Assembly (NCBI GenBank): GCA_012523155.1
Contig: JAAYJB010000042.1
Location: forward strand, 1-8,575
Origin: Synergistaceae bacterium
Lineage (GTDB): Bacteria > Synergistota > Synergistia > Synergistales > Aminobacteriaceae
Reading direction: 5' to 3'
Length of the DNA: 8,575 nucleotides
The number at the start of each line of letters is the position of its first letter. The stretch's first letter is position 1. The notes beneath the pieces were generated by a model, which ran no database searches, was not told the DNA's origin, and saw only the letters and a program-made list of their open reading frames with translations. Of this stretch, positions 1 through 6,431 are shown in pieces. The translations under genes and the position numbers were made by a program.

Positions 1-291
1 GAATGTCCCGATCGGCCGGTTCGAACAATATACAAGTCCTATATAAGAAAAAAAGGAAATCTGTGTATTTTTACCGTGAGGGGAAACGCTTTTCTTACAA
101 ACATGGTGAGAATCATGGCGGGAAATCTCCACGATGTGGGGAGGGGAAGGAAAAACAGGGAGCAGCTCAAGGATCTCCTGAAAGGTGAAAATCGGGCTGA
201 ATCAGGGATGACCGCGCCTCCCGAAGGATTGTACCTATGGAAAGTCAGTTATGGAGAGGGTACCCCATTTGGCCCGTACGGGGTAGAATAG
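1..291 (+). CDS. truA: tRNA pseudouridine(38-40) synthase TruA, C-terminal part (5' truncated)
   Basis: This is the last 96 codons of a gene whose start lies upstream of the window; frame 1 is open from the first base to the TAG at 289-291. TruA converts uridines 38-40 in the tRNA anticodon arm to pseudouridine. The visible part matches the C-terminal catalytic domain of the family: a segment reading PVRTIY, a GNAFL turn, the conserved NMVRIMAG helix start, a VGRG turn, and a near-terminal TAPPEGLYL strand that is characteristic of TruA ends. The catalytic aspartate is in the missing N-terminal half. No in-frame ATG fits the domain boundary, so the ATGs at 76 or later would be internal methionines. 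It is followed after 102 bp by mreB on the same strand, with no terminator in between. The assignment is confident from the C-terminal motif alone. Confidence 0.88.
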   Translation, partial: ECPDRPVRTIYKSYIRKKGNLCIFTVRGNAFLTNMVRIMAGNLHDVGRGRKNREQLKDLLKGENRAESGMTAPPEGLYLWKVSYGEGTPFGPYGVE

Positions 292-355
292 AACAGTCTA
301 TCGCTTTCATTCCGGGGTGAGTACATTCCGGGAGAGGGATACCGGGGAAATCCCT

Positions 356-370
356 GAAGAAATCTTCTTC
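356..370 (+). other. short inverted repeat in the mreB leader
   Basis: GAAGAA (356-361) and TTCTTC (365-370) form a 6-bp perfect stem with a 3-nt loop, just upstream of the mreB Shine-Dalgarno site. A second, weaker stem, AGGGAT (335-340) with ATCCCT (350-355), lies just before it. TTCTTC could alternatively pair with the GGAGGAAGA that contains the ribosome site. There is no U-run, so this is not an intrinsic terminator. A role in mRNA structure or translation control is only a possibility; AT/GA-rich leaders often show such stems by chance. Confidence 0.25.
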
Positions 371-393
371 GTCGTCCAAAGGAGGAAGACACC

Positions 394-1440
394 GTGTTCG
401 GAACGGATATAGGAATAGACCTTGGAACTGCAACGGTACTTATTTATGTGAAAAACAAGGGGATAGTCCTTCGGGAACCCTCCGTAGTGGCAGTTGACCT
501 TGACACAGGCAAAATCCTTGCCGTGGGGTATGAAGCGAAAAACATGGTCGGCCGTACGCCGGGGAGCATAACCTCGGTCCGTCCCCTGAGGGATGGAGTT
601 ATTGCCGACTACACCATGACCGAAGCAATGATGCACCACTTCATGCGCAGGGTACAGAAGGGCTTCAGCCGCTTCTTTCGAAACCGGGTGATGATTTGTG
701 TCCCTTCGGGAGCAACGGATGTAGAGCGGAGGGCGGTACTTGAAGCCGCTGTAGAGGTAGGGGCGAAAGAGGCCTATCTCATAGAAGAACCTATGGCTGC
801 TGCCATAGGAGCGAATCTCAACGTTGAGGAACCACGGGGCAAGATGGTGGTCGATATCGGGGGAGGCACGACGGACATCGCCGTTATCTCCCTTGGGGGG
901 ATAGTCGTCTCCAAGTCCCTGCGAATAGGGGGAGACCGGTTTGACGAGGGGATCATGCGGTACCTCAGGAAACAGTACAGCCTTGCAATTGGTGAGCAGA
1001 CGGCTGAAAACCTGAAAATAATGATAGGCTCATGTCTTCAGGAGCAGGAAGAGACACTTATGGTGCTCAAGGGCAGAGACCTTGTACAAGGACTCCCCAG
1101 GCAGATAGAGGTTTCCAGCACCAGCGTTTCCATGGCAATAGGAGAAATGGTGCAGGCTCTCATCGATGGTGTACGGAACGTGCTTGAAGTAACGCCTCCC
1201 GAACTGTCTGCGGACATCATCGACAGGGGTATTGTTCTCACGGGCGGCGGATCGCTTTTGAGGGGGCTTCCTGAACTCATTACCCGCCACACCGGGATCA
1301 ACTGTTTCACGGCTGATGATCCCATGGAGTGCGTAGCACTCGGCACAGGTAAGGCGCTTGCCGAGATAGACAAGCTTCAGGCCCTGGGGCGGAGCGGTAT
1401 ACTCGTCAACAAGAGAAAGGGAAGGAAGCGCAGGTTCTGA
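394..1440 (+). CDS. mreB: rod shape-determining actin homologue MreB/Mbl
   Basis: This 348-residue protein is a full-length bacterial actin that forms membrane-bound filaments directing lateral peptidoglycan synthesis. The actin-fold nucleotide motifs are in order: phosphate-1 loop GIDLGTATVLIYV (residues 7-19), the REPSVVAVD segment (27-35), GRTPG (53-57), phosphate-2 DIGGGTTDIAV (154-164) and adenosine motif GIVLTGGGSLL (279-289). The GTG start is supported by AAAGGAGG at 378-385, 8 nt upstream, and gives the short MFGTDIGIDLG beginning typical of MreB/Mbl proteins without an N-terminal amphipathic helix. After the usual AEIDKLQ end (324-330) there is an extra tail of about 18 residues ending in strongly basic KRKGRKRRF. 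No mreC or mreD follows, so this may be a stand-alone or second mreB (Mbl-like) copy. The ykgJ-type gene starts on the last base of its stop codon, implying coupling. Confidence 0.93.
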   Translation: MFGTDIGIDLGTATVLIYVKNKGIVLREPSVVAVDLDTGKILAVGYEAKNMVGRTPGSITSVRPLRDGVIADYTMTEAMMHHFMRRVQKGFSRFFRNRVMICVPSGATDVERRAVLEAAVEVGAKEAYLIEEPMAAAIGANLNVEEPRGKMVVDIGGGTTDIAVISLGGIVVSKSLRIGGDRFDEGIMRYLRKQYSLAIGEQTAENLKIMIGSCLQEQEETLMVLKGRDLVQGLPRQIEVSSTSVSMAIGEMVQALIDGVRNVLEVTPPELSADIIDRGIVLTGGGSLLRGLPELITRHTGINCFTADDPMECVALGTGKALAEIDKLQALGRSGILVNKRKGRKRRF

Positions 1441-1931
1441 TGCCGACGGACCGGCTGGATCCAGATAATGGGTGCGGCCAATGCGCGGATTCCCCGGAAA
1501 ACCTGCCTTCCGCCCTATGGTGGGGAAATGGGCTGCGGTTTTCCTGCATTGGGTGCGGACGATGTTGCAGGGGAGAACCCGGCGCCATCTTTATCACCCC
1601 TGCAGAGGAGAGTGCCATTTCCTGTTACCTGGGCATAAGCACTGAGGATTTCGGAAAGAGGTTCAAAACATCGAGATGGAAGGCACCCAGCCTGAAGGAA
1701 AAAAAGAACGGCGAATGCATTTTCTACCAGGCTGAGAATGCCAGATGTTCCGTGTATCCTGTCCGTCCCCTTCAGTGCAGGCTGTTTCCCTTTTGGCCGG
1801 TGCTCCTCTCATCAGAGGAGGAATGGGAAAAAGCTGCAGAAGACTGTCCGGGAATGAATTCGGGCCGTCTTTATTCGGCGCCTGAAATAGCGGAACTTCT
1901 CGCACAATGTCCTTTTCCGTCCCTTCTTTAG
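1440..1931 (+). CDS. YkgJ-family cysteine-cluster protein (putative zinc/iron-chelating domain)
   Basis: This 163-residue soluble protein has 12 cysteines. The family signature is visible as C36-x2-C39-x2-C42-C43 (CIGCGRCC), followed by C93 in GECIFY, C103 in RCSVYPVRP, C113 in LQCRLFPFWP, and the late DCPG at 135-138. This is the YkgJ/CxxCxxCC domain thought to bind Zn or an iron-sulfur centre; no enzymatic role is established. An additional N-terminal CGQC pair (12-15) precedes the core. The ATG overlaps the mreB TGA by one base (TGATG). The ribosome site is weak (GGGAAGG-like, well upstream), consistent with translation re-initiation after mreB. A 7-bp hairpin, TCCCTTC (1920-1926) with GAAGGGA (1932-1938), surrounds the stop codon without a U-run. 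The family assignment is good; the function is unknown. Confidence 0.85.
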   Translation: MPTDRLDPDNGCGQCADSPENLPSALWWGNGLRFSCIGCGRCCRGEPGAIFITPAEESAISCYLGISTEDFGKRFKTSRWKAPSLKEKKNGECIFYQAENARCSVYPVRPLQCRLFPFWPVLLSSEEEWEKAAEDCPGMNSGRLYSAPEIAELLAQCPFPSLL

Positions 1932-2039
1932 GAAGGGATCGTCGCAGATCAGATCAGCTTTTCCTGCGGAAAACCAGCCCACTGACCCGCGAATTTATGA
2001 CAGGAGCGGAGTAGAGGAGCGAGAGGGCGGAGATTCGAA

Positions 2040-3224
2040 ATGCAGGTCCAAATCTTGTCCGATATGAACTGGAGGCTTATTCTGACGCTGATCATTGTCA
2101 GCGGAGTGATGGCGTATCTTGGAGACGTGCTCGGCATGCGCATCGGGAAAAAGCGCATTACTCTCTTCGGGCTCCGCCCGAGGGATACGAGCAGGCTCAT
2201 AACAGCCATCACAGGAATGGTCATTTCCATTGCCATCCTGGTCACCATGACCGTGATCTCCGAGAATGTACGAACTGCACTTTTCAGCATGAAATTCATA
2301 CAGGGACAGCTCCAGTCGCTTACCAGGGAACTGCAGGAGAGCCGGAGCGAATCCCAGCTGATGTCGCTCACTCTTCTCGACAGCGAAAAAAGGCTGAGGG
2401 AGCAGCAGGAAGGGCTTATTTCCGTTCAGGAAGAACTTGCCATGATCCAGCCGCGACTTGAGGAAGCCCAGGAAAGCCTCTCGAGGATCCAGAAAGAGAA
2501 GGAACAGCTCGAGTTTGAAAAGGCAGCACTCACAGATTCCGTCGAATCCCTCAAGGACGAGTCGGAAACTTTAAGAAAAGGCCTGATACAGATCCGGAGC
2601 GGCCGAATAGCGGTTTTCGCAGGGGAAATACTGGGCCAGAGCGCCATAGAGCCCATGAGCAACAGGGATGACGTTGAGGGCGTGTTCCAGGAACTCCGCC
2701 GCCAGGCCGAGTACGTTGTGGGAGCACGCACCGGACTGTCTCCTGATGAGATAGTTCTCGCCGTAGACCTCGAAAAGGAGATGGAGGCAATAGATGCGTG
2801 CGCAGGACAGGCAAACAGGAAGTTCGTCCGCGTTCTTGCCCTGGCGAACGCCATCTTCGGCGAGGATATCCGGATCGACTACGAGGTAAAGGAAAGCTTT
2901 CTCGTGTACAGGAAGGGAGAAGTTCTGTTCAGCCAGTCGGTGGACAGGGAATCTGCCCGCTATGATCCTGAATCGGAACTTCACCTGATGCTTCGACTGG
3001 TCAACAGGAAGGCCATCCAGGACTCCATAGTTCCGGATCCTGTCACCGGGAAGGTAGGGGCTCTCGATGCCACGGATTTTTACGAGGCCGTGGATATTCT
3101 TCAGAAGTCCGGCGGACGTGTGAATGTCGAGGTTTCCGCCGCAGAGGACATTTATACCGAGGGGCCGGTGAGGATCACCCTCTCCATACGGCCTGAAGAT
3201 GGGGAAATCCAGCGGGAGGATTGA
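2040..3224 (+). CDS. DUF3084 domain membrane/coiled-coil protein
   Basis: This is a 394-residue protein of a poorly characterised family, DUF3084, known from cyanobacteria and some anaerobes. Order of parts: a first transmembrane segment at about residues 12-31, a conserved GD-x5-R-IGKKR-x-LFGLRPR-T connector (28-50), a second transmembrane segment at about 53-74, a long charged coiled coil at about 85-185 (many E/Q/R/L heptads), and a C-terminal alpha/beta region from about 188 to the end that contains a GRIAVFAGEILGQ strand. Both ends are probably on the same side of the membrane. The ATG at 2040 has GGCGGAG at 2026-2032, 7 nt upstream; the internal ATG at residue 9 lacks such a site. It sits 108 bp after the ykgJ-type gene and 2 nt before the zinc-ribbon gene. 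The architecture loosely recalls MreC (membrane anchor, coil, globular domain), and mreB is nearby, but a shape or envelope role is inference only. Confidence 0.85.
   Translation: MQVQILSDMNWRLILTLIIVSGVMAYLGDVLGMRIGKKRITLFGLRPRDTSRLITAITGMVISIAILVTMTVISENVRTALFSMKFIQGQLQSLTRELQESRSESQLMSLTLLDSEKRLREQQEGLISVQEELAMIQPRLEEAQESLSRIQKEKEQLEFEKAALTDSVESLKDESETLRKGLIQIRSGRIAVFAGEILGQSAIEPMSNRDDVEGVFQELRRQAEYVVGARTGLSPDEIVLAVDLEKEMEAIDACAGQANRKFVRVLALANAIFGEDIRIDYEVKESFLVYRKGEVLFSQSVDRESARYDPESELHLMLRLVNRKAIQDSIVPDPVTGKVGALDATDFYEAVDILQKSGGRVNVEVSAAEDIYTEGPVRITLSIRPEDGEIQRED
3214..3220 (+). promoter_or_regulatory. ribosome binding site fixing the zinc-ribbon gene start
   Basis: GGGAGGA at 3214-3220 lies 6 nt upstream of the ATG at 3227 and inside the end of the DUF3084 gene. 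It directly abuts the in-frame TTG at 3221, leaving no spacing, so that TTG cannot be the start. The site decides for ATG 3227. Confidence 0.75.
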
Positions 3225-3226
3225 AA

Positions 3227-3442
3227 ATGCTGATCGTGGCGTGCCAGGTATGCGGCGAATCGAAGATCATTGCGGGAACTCCTGACGGAGACGGGATGGC
3301 CAGGGCTACGTGGATCTGTCCCTGCTGCGGAACAGGACAGGTTGTCCAGCTCCCTGTTGCCGCTGACGCCAGAAAAACGGACCTGAGAAAGATAGTCTGC
3401 GGAATGGCTCTTGCCGGTCATTCGGAAGGGAACAGGCAATGA
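3227..3442 (+). CDS. small zinc-ribbon protein, function unknown
   Basis: This 71-residue protein has two cysteine knuckles, C6-x2-C9 (CQVC) and C31-x2-C34 (CPCC), spaced as in a small zinc ribbon of about 30 residues. A basic linker (ADARKTDLRKIV) and a single further cysteine (C58) follow. No transmembrane or signal segment is seen. The ATG at 3227 is chosen because its Shine-Dalgarno site GGGAGGA is 6 nt away. The gene begins 2 nt after the DUF3084 stop, and its last four bases (ATGA) hold the start of the GNAT gene, so all three are probably translated as a coupled unit. I do not recognise a named family. Nucleic-acid or protein binding through a zinc site is the most that can be inferred. 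The tight packing and paired CxxC motifs argue that it is a real gene. Confidence 0.72.
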   Translation: MLIVACQVCGESKIIAGTPDGDGMARATWICPCCGTGQVVQLPVAADARKTDLRKIVCGMALAGHSEGNRQ

Positions 3443-3858
3443 ACGGCGGATATTTTTTCTACGACAGCAAGCATGCTGTCTTCCCGGAGGAACTGGCTAA
3501 CCTGTACCGTTTTACGCGCTGGGGGAAAAGCCGTTCCATCGAGGATATCGCAAGGATGCTCGAGGGAACATCCATGTGCTTCAGCGTGCGCCATGAAAAC
3601 CATCTTGTGGCTTTCTGCCGGATGCTCACAGACTTCGTTTACCGGGCATCACTCTGGGATATTATGGTGCATCCTGACCACCAGGGCAAAAAAGTCGGCA
3701 CATCGCTCCTTGACTACGCTCTTGGTCACCCGTCGATCAAGAACATTCCGCTCATAATCACCTACACGAGTGAACTCGGGCCGTTCCTTGCCCCCCATGG
3801 ATTTGCACCGAGGGAAGGAGCAATGATGCTTATGCGGAGGCCCATTGAGTATTCGTGA
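3439..3858 (+). CDS. GNAT-family N-acetyltransferase
   Basis: This is a 139-residue single-domain acetyltransferase, the usual size for the family, expected to move an acetyl group from acetyl-CoA to an unknown amine. The central strand LWDIMVHPDHQGKKVG (residues 72-87) is motif A: the V/I-x-P strand end followed by the pyrophosphate-binding QGKKVG loop, where the first glycine of the usual Q/R-x-x-G-x-G/A is lysine (K85). Motif B appears as the FLAPHGFAPREG segment (116-127), the common F-x-x-x-GF helix-strand turn. The ATG overlaps the zinc-ribbon TGA as ATGA, with GGAAGG at 3424-3429, 9 nt upstream. The gene overlaps comF by 14 nt. The substrate cannot be read from the sequence; regulation is presumably shared with the upstream genes. 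Confidence 0.86.
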   Translation: MNGGYFFYDSKHAVFPEELANLYRFTRWGKSRSIEDIARMLEGTSMCFSVRHENHLVAFCRMLTDFVYRASLWDIMVHPDHQGKKVGTSLLDYALGHPSIKNIPLIITYTSELGPFLAPHGFAPREGAMMLMRRPIEYS

Positions 3859-4483
3859 ACCTATCCTCCGCTTCTTCGGACACCTGCTCTGGCCGTCGTC
3901 ATGTTCCATATGCGGCGCCATAGGCGTCCCGGTCTGTGTTGAATGCCTTCTTCCCCTGCTATCGCCCCCCATGCCCGCTGTCCTGGGTGATTTTCCCCTT
4001 GAAACAGGAGGCATTCACGAAGGATTCCTCCGTGACCTTATACTTGAACTCAAATATGGCGGAGACCGAACACTTGGCGTCTCCATGGGGCGCGCTCTCG
4101 GCAGGATTTTTCCGAAGCCCTCCGGCGATGTGCTTGTCCCCGTACCTCTCCACAGGGACAGCGGGCGGGGGTTCAACCAGTCGAAGGCAATTGCCGAAGG
4201 TCTGCGCCTTGAGTGGGGAATTCTGGTTTCAGACTGCCTCGAGTGGAGGGAAGAAAGGATCGCTCAGACCGCTCGAAAAGAATCGGAGCGAAGGAACATG
4301 CCTCTGGACGCCATGGTCGTGAGACGAAAAGGTCTTGCCGGCAAAAGGACAGTTCTCGTGGATGATGTCGCTACGACAGGGACAACCCTCCAAAGGGCGG
4401 GAATAGCTGTGAAGCGCGGAGGGGGCAGGGTGGTATGTGCCTACACCTGGACGGCTGTTCCGAAAGGGAAGAAATGGTTATGA
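3845..4483 (+). CDS. comF: ComF-type phosphoribosyltransferase-fold protein
   Basis: This 212-residue protein has the ComF/GntX layout: an N-terminal zinc-binding part with C20-x2-C23 and C31-x2-C34, an ELKYGGD segment (68-74), VLVPVPLHRDSGRGFNQS (96-113, the family's VPVPLH...R-x-RGFNQ signature), Q141-T142 with R144 and R149-x-N151, and the PRPP-binding loop VLVDDVATTGTTL (170-182) with the D173-D174 pair. Family members are linked to DNA uptake in competent bacteria, but many non-competent anaerobes also carry the gene and its enzymatic reaction is not settled. The start is TTG at 3845, with GGAGG at 3836-3840 only 4 nt upstream; this is a short spacing, but the N-terminal cysteine pair requires a start near here and no ATG is available. 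It overlaps the GNAT gene by 14 nt and ends 26 bp from the convergent rtcB stop. Confidence 0.87.
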   Translation: MSIREPILRFFGHLLWPSSCSICGAIGVPVCVECLLPLLSPPMPAVLGDFPLETGGIHEGFLRDLILELKYGGDRTLGVSMGRALGRIFPKPSGDVLVPVPLHRDSGRGFNQSKAIAEGLRLEWGILVSDCLEWREERIAQTARKESERRNMPLDAMVVRRKGLAGKRTVLVDDVATTGTTLQRAGIAVKRGGGRVVCAYTWTAVPKGKKWL

Positions 4484-4509
4484 TCTGTTTTCAGCATTGC
4501 TTTGACCCG

Positions 4510-5904
4510 TTATCCCTTCATGACCGCAAGTGGGCGCAGCCGTGCCGCCTTCAGGGCTATCCCGGCACTGTGCACTACCTCCACTACCGCGGAAACATCT
4601 TTGTAGGCTCCAGGCATTTCTTCTCCCAGTGTTCTCAGGCTGTCGGCCATAACAGTAATGCCCTTTGAAGAGAGTTCTTTCACCAGTTCCCTGCCGCATG
4701 TCCTCTTTAACGCTTCTTTTCTGCTGAGAAGCCGGCCTGCACCGTGACACGCTGAAGCAAATGTCTCTTTTTCCGCGCCTTCCGTACCCGTCAGAACATA
4801 ACTGGAAGTGCCCATGCTCCCCGGGATGAGAACCGGAAGTCCATTAAAGGCCCTTGTCGCACCCTTTCTGTGGACGCAGAGTTTCCGTGCCTTTCCGTTT
4901 ACCATGTGGGTTTCCATGTGTGCGAGATTGTGGCTCACGTCATAAACGGTATGAAGGGGTCTTCCCGGAAAGAATCGTATGAAAATGTTTCTGACGTCGT
5001 CAGTGATCTTTTGGCGGTTGGCCATAGCGAAATTCGCTGCCGCTTTCATGGCGCCGAGATAATCGCGTCCCTCTGGAGAGGAAATGGGAGCGCAGCAGAG
5101 TTGCCTGTCGGGGACGGATATCCGGTAGCGTTCCATGGCTCTTTTCATGACCTTGATGTAGTCGTCGCACACCTGGTGCCCCAGTCCGCGGCTTCCGCAG
5201 TGGATCATTACGGTGATGCATCCCTTTTTGATCCCCATGCGCAGTGCCTCTTCCTCGCTGAAAATCTCTTCCACCGCCTGTATCTCGATAAAGTGATTGC
5301 CTGAACCAAGTGTACCAACCTGCCTGAGCCCTCTCTCCACGGCGCGCTCCGAAACCGCGGAGGGAAGCGCACCTTCCAGGCACCCGTTCTCTTCGATCCG
5401 CTCCAGGTCATCCGCAATTCCACTTCCGGAGCGGACTATCCGGGCGGCTCCTTGCTCAAGAATTTTTTCGAGGTCTTTTTTCCTCATCCCTTCGCCTCCG
5501 CCCGGCCCGATCCCGCACGGGACTGATGAAAACAGGCATGCAAGTATTTTCTCTGAATGAGGCAGGAATTCGCCGACCGGGATTTCCGATCCAAGCATGC
5601 GTACGCCGCAGGAAATATCGTATCCGACGCCTCCCGGGGAAATGACCCCTTCCTCAGCGTCAAACGCTGCCACTCCTCCTATGGGGAACCCGTAACCCTG
5701 GTGAATATCCGGCATTGCAATACTATAGCCGGCAATACCCGGAAGGCAGGCCACGTTTGCGACCTGTGTGAGAGCATTCTCCCCCTCGAGCAGTGATTCA
5801 ACGTATGTGTCGGCGAAGATCAGGCCCGGGACATTCATTCCTGGGACCGCCCCCTTATCCAGCAGCATCCTTACAGGATCGATACGCCTCAGAAAATTCC
5901 GCAT
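4510..5904 (-). CDS. rtcB: RNA-splicing ligase RtcB (GTP-dependent 3'-phosphate RNA ligase)
   Basis: This 464-residue protein is a full-length RtcB, which joins RNA 2',3'-cyclic phosphate or 3'-phosphate ends to 5'-OH ends using GTP and Mn2+. Key residues by comparison with archaeal RtcB: D96 and C99 (GYDISCGVR), H204 (GSGNHFIE), H235 (IHCGSRG), H325 (DVSHNLAH) as metal ligands, and H387 (ACHGAGR) as the histidine that is guanylylated. H387 lies 77 residues from the C-terminus, as in the archaeal and human enzymes, so this is the longer form rather than the roughly 408-residue E. coli type. The conserved PDIHQGYGFPIGGV (65-78) and LIPGSMGT (359-366) segments are intact. The ATG is preceded by GGAGGTGA with 6-nt spacing (5911-5918 on the + strand). 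The gene lies 22 nt after archease, its activator, in a two-gene operon. All catalytic positions are present, so it is predicted active. Confidence 0.96.
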   Translation of the reverse strand: MRNFLRRIDPVRMLLDKGAVPGMNVPGLIFADTYVESLLEGENALTQVANVACLPGIAGYSIAMPDIHQGYGFPIGGVAAFDAEEGVISPGGVGYDISCGVRMLGSEIPVGEFLPHSEKILACLFSSVPCGIGPGGGEGMRKKDLEKILEQGAARIVRSGSGIADDLERIEENGCLEGALPSAVSERAVERGLRQVGTLGSGNHFIEIQAVEEIFSEEEALRMGIKKGCITVMIHCGSRGLGHQVCDDYIKVMKRAMERYRISVPDRQLCCAPISSPEGRDYLGAMKAAANFAMANRQKITDDVRNIFIRFFPGRPLHTVYDVSHNLAHMETHMVNGKARKLCVHRKGATRAFNGLPVLIPGSMGTSSYVLTGTEGAEKETFASACHGAGRLLSRKEALKRTCGRELVKELSSKGITVMADSLRTLGEEMPGAYKDVSAVVEVVHSAGIALKAARLRPLAVMKG

Positions 5905-5926
5905 ACGCCGTCACCTCCGTCCTTTT

Positions 5927-6340
5927 TTACATATCCACGATCATCCTGAGATACGGTGCCGGGACGTTCTGAACCGCAAGGCCCGAATAGGTCGCCGCCT
6001 TGACTGGAAGAGCCCCTGTGCCACAGGGGGCTGCGAGGCCTTCGGCATACAGTGAAAGAGGAGACGTTCGCACCTTGACAACGGAGGGTACAAAGAAAAA
6101 CAGGCGGGTTTCCGCGAGAAAAAGGATCTCGTTCAGCCAGGAAACAACGAGTTCTTCAAGGTCTGTTGCTTTTAGAGAAATGAATTCTGTTCCCAGTCCC
6201 TCTTCCTGCAGACTGGCCATGCTTTTTCCGGAGCAAAGAAACAGGAACGCCGCGGCACTTTCCGTGAAAAGTTCGTCAAGGGTATCCCCATGAGCCTCGA
6301 ACCCTGAATCTGCTTCGTGGTCTATGATTTTCCAGGACAT
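5927..6340 (-). CDS. archease, RtcB activator
   Basis: This 137-residue protein is close to the usual archease length. Archease promotes RtcB guanylylation and allows multiple turnover. The N-terminus DHEADSGFEAHGDTLDELF (residues 7-25) matches the family's DHTAD-G-x-x-x-G-x-x-L-E-F start, with D11 a predicted metal ligand. The central LEELVVSWLNEILFLAE (61-77) is the signature helix. VKAATYSGLAV (113-123) and the ending RMIVDM (132-137) supply the conserved strand and the terminal aspartate D136. The usual threonine in DHTAD is glutamate here. The ATG has GGAGG 4 nt upstream (6345-6349 on the + strand). It is the first gene of the operon with rtcB and starts about 30 nt downstream of a TATAAT hexamer. 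Identification rests on the family motifs plus the RtcB neighbour. Confidence 0.92.
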   Translation of the reverse strand: MSWKIIDHEADSGFEAHGDTLDELFTESAAAFLFLCSGKSMASLQEEGLGTEFISLKATDLEELVVSWLNEILFLAETRLFFFVPSVVKVRTSPLSLYAEGLAAPCGTGALPVKAATYSGLAVQNVPAPYLRMIVDM

Positions 6341-6377
6341 AGAGCCTCCGTTGCCTGCAGAATAATTTTCGCCTCAT

Positions 6378-6406
6378 ATTATACCCCCTGGGTGGATATT
6401 TCTCTG
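6378..6406 (-). promoter_or_regulatory. probable promoter of archease-rtcB
   Basis: On the minus strand a perfect TATAAT (6383 down to 6378) is followed about 30 nt later by the archease ATG, leaving a normal leader that contains GGAGG. With a 17-nt spacer the -35 hexamer would be CAGAGA (6406 down to 6401), matching TTGACA at only 3 of 6 positions, so the promoter may be weak or activator-assisted. The spacer holds a small inverted repeat, ACCC-CCT-GGGT (6383-6393). No sigma-54 type GG/GC element is evident, unlike E. coli rtcBA. Confidence 0.55.
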
Positions 6407-6431
6407 ATCGTGATAAAAAAGAGAAGAAGTC

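Noticed and set aside
258..285. TACCCC/GGGGTA inverted repeat at the end of truA as a terminator
   Set aside because: A 13-nt loop and no T-run; it lies within coding sequence for the TruA C-terminus.
307..639. Minus-strand 110-residue open frame across the mreB start
   Set aside because: Antisense to the conserved mreB N-terminus and its ribosome site; no supporting motif.
1920..1938. Hairpin TCCCTTC/GAAGGGA around the ykgJ-type stop codon as a terminator
   Set aside because: A stem of only 7 bp and no T-run after it; the next gene continues on the same strand.
1959..1973. TTTTCC/GGAAAA inverted repeat in the gap before the DUF3084 gene
   Set aside because: AT-rich 6-bp stem with a 3-nt loop and no T-run; likely chance.
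2426..2984. Overlapping minus-strand open frames opposite the DUF3084 gene
   Set aside because: Serine/arginine-rich shadow translations of a coiled-coil gene with no family features.
3221..3226. TTG at 3221 as the start of the zinc-ribbon gene
   Set aside because: It directly abuts GGGAGGA, leaving no spacing for the ribosome; ATG 3227 has the proper 6-nt spacing.
4870..5304. 144-residue open frame on the + strand inside rtcB
   Set aside because: Antisense shadow of a strongly conserved gene; no recognisable domain and no ribosome site.
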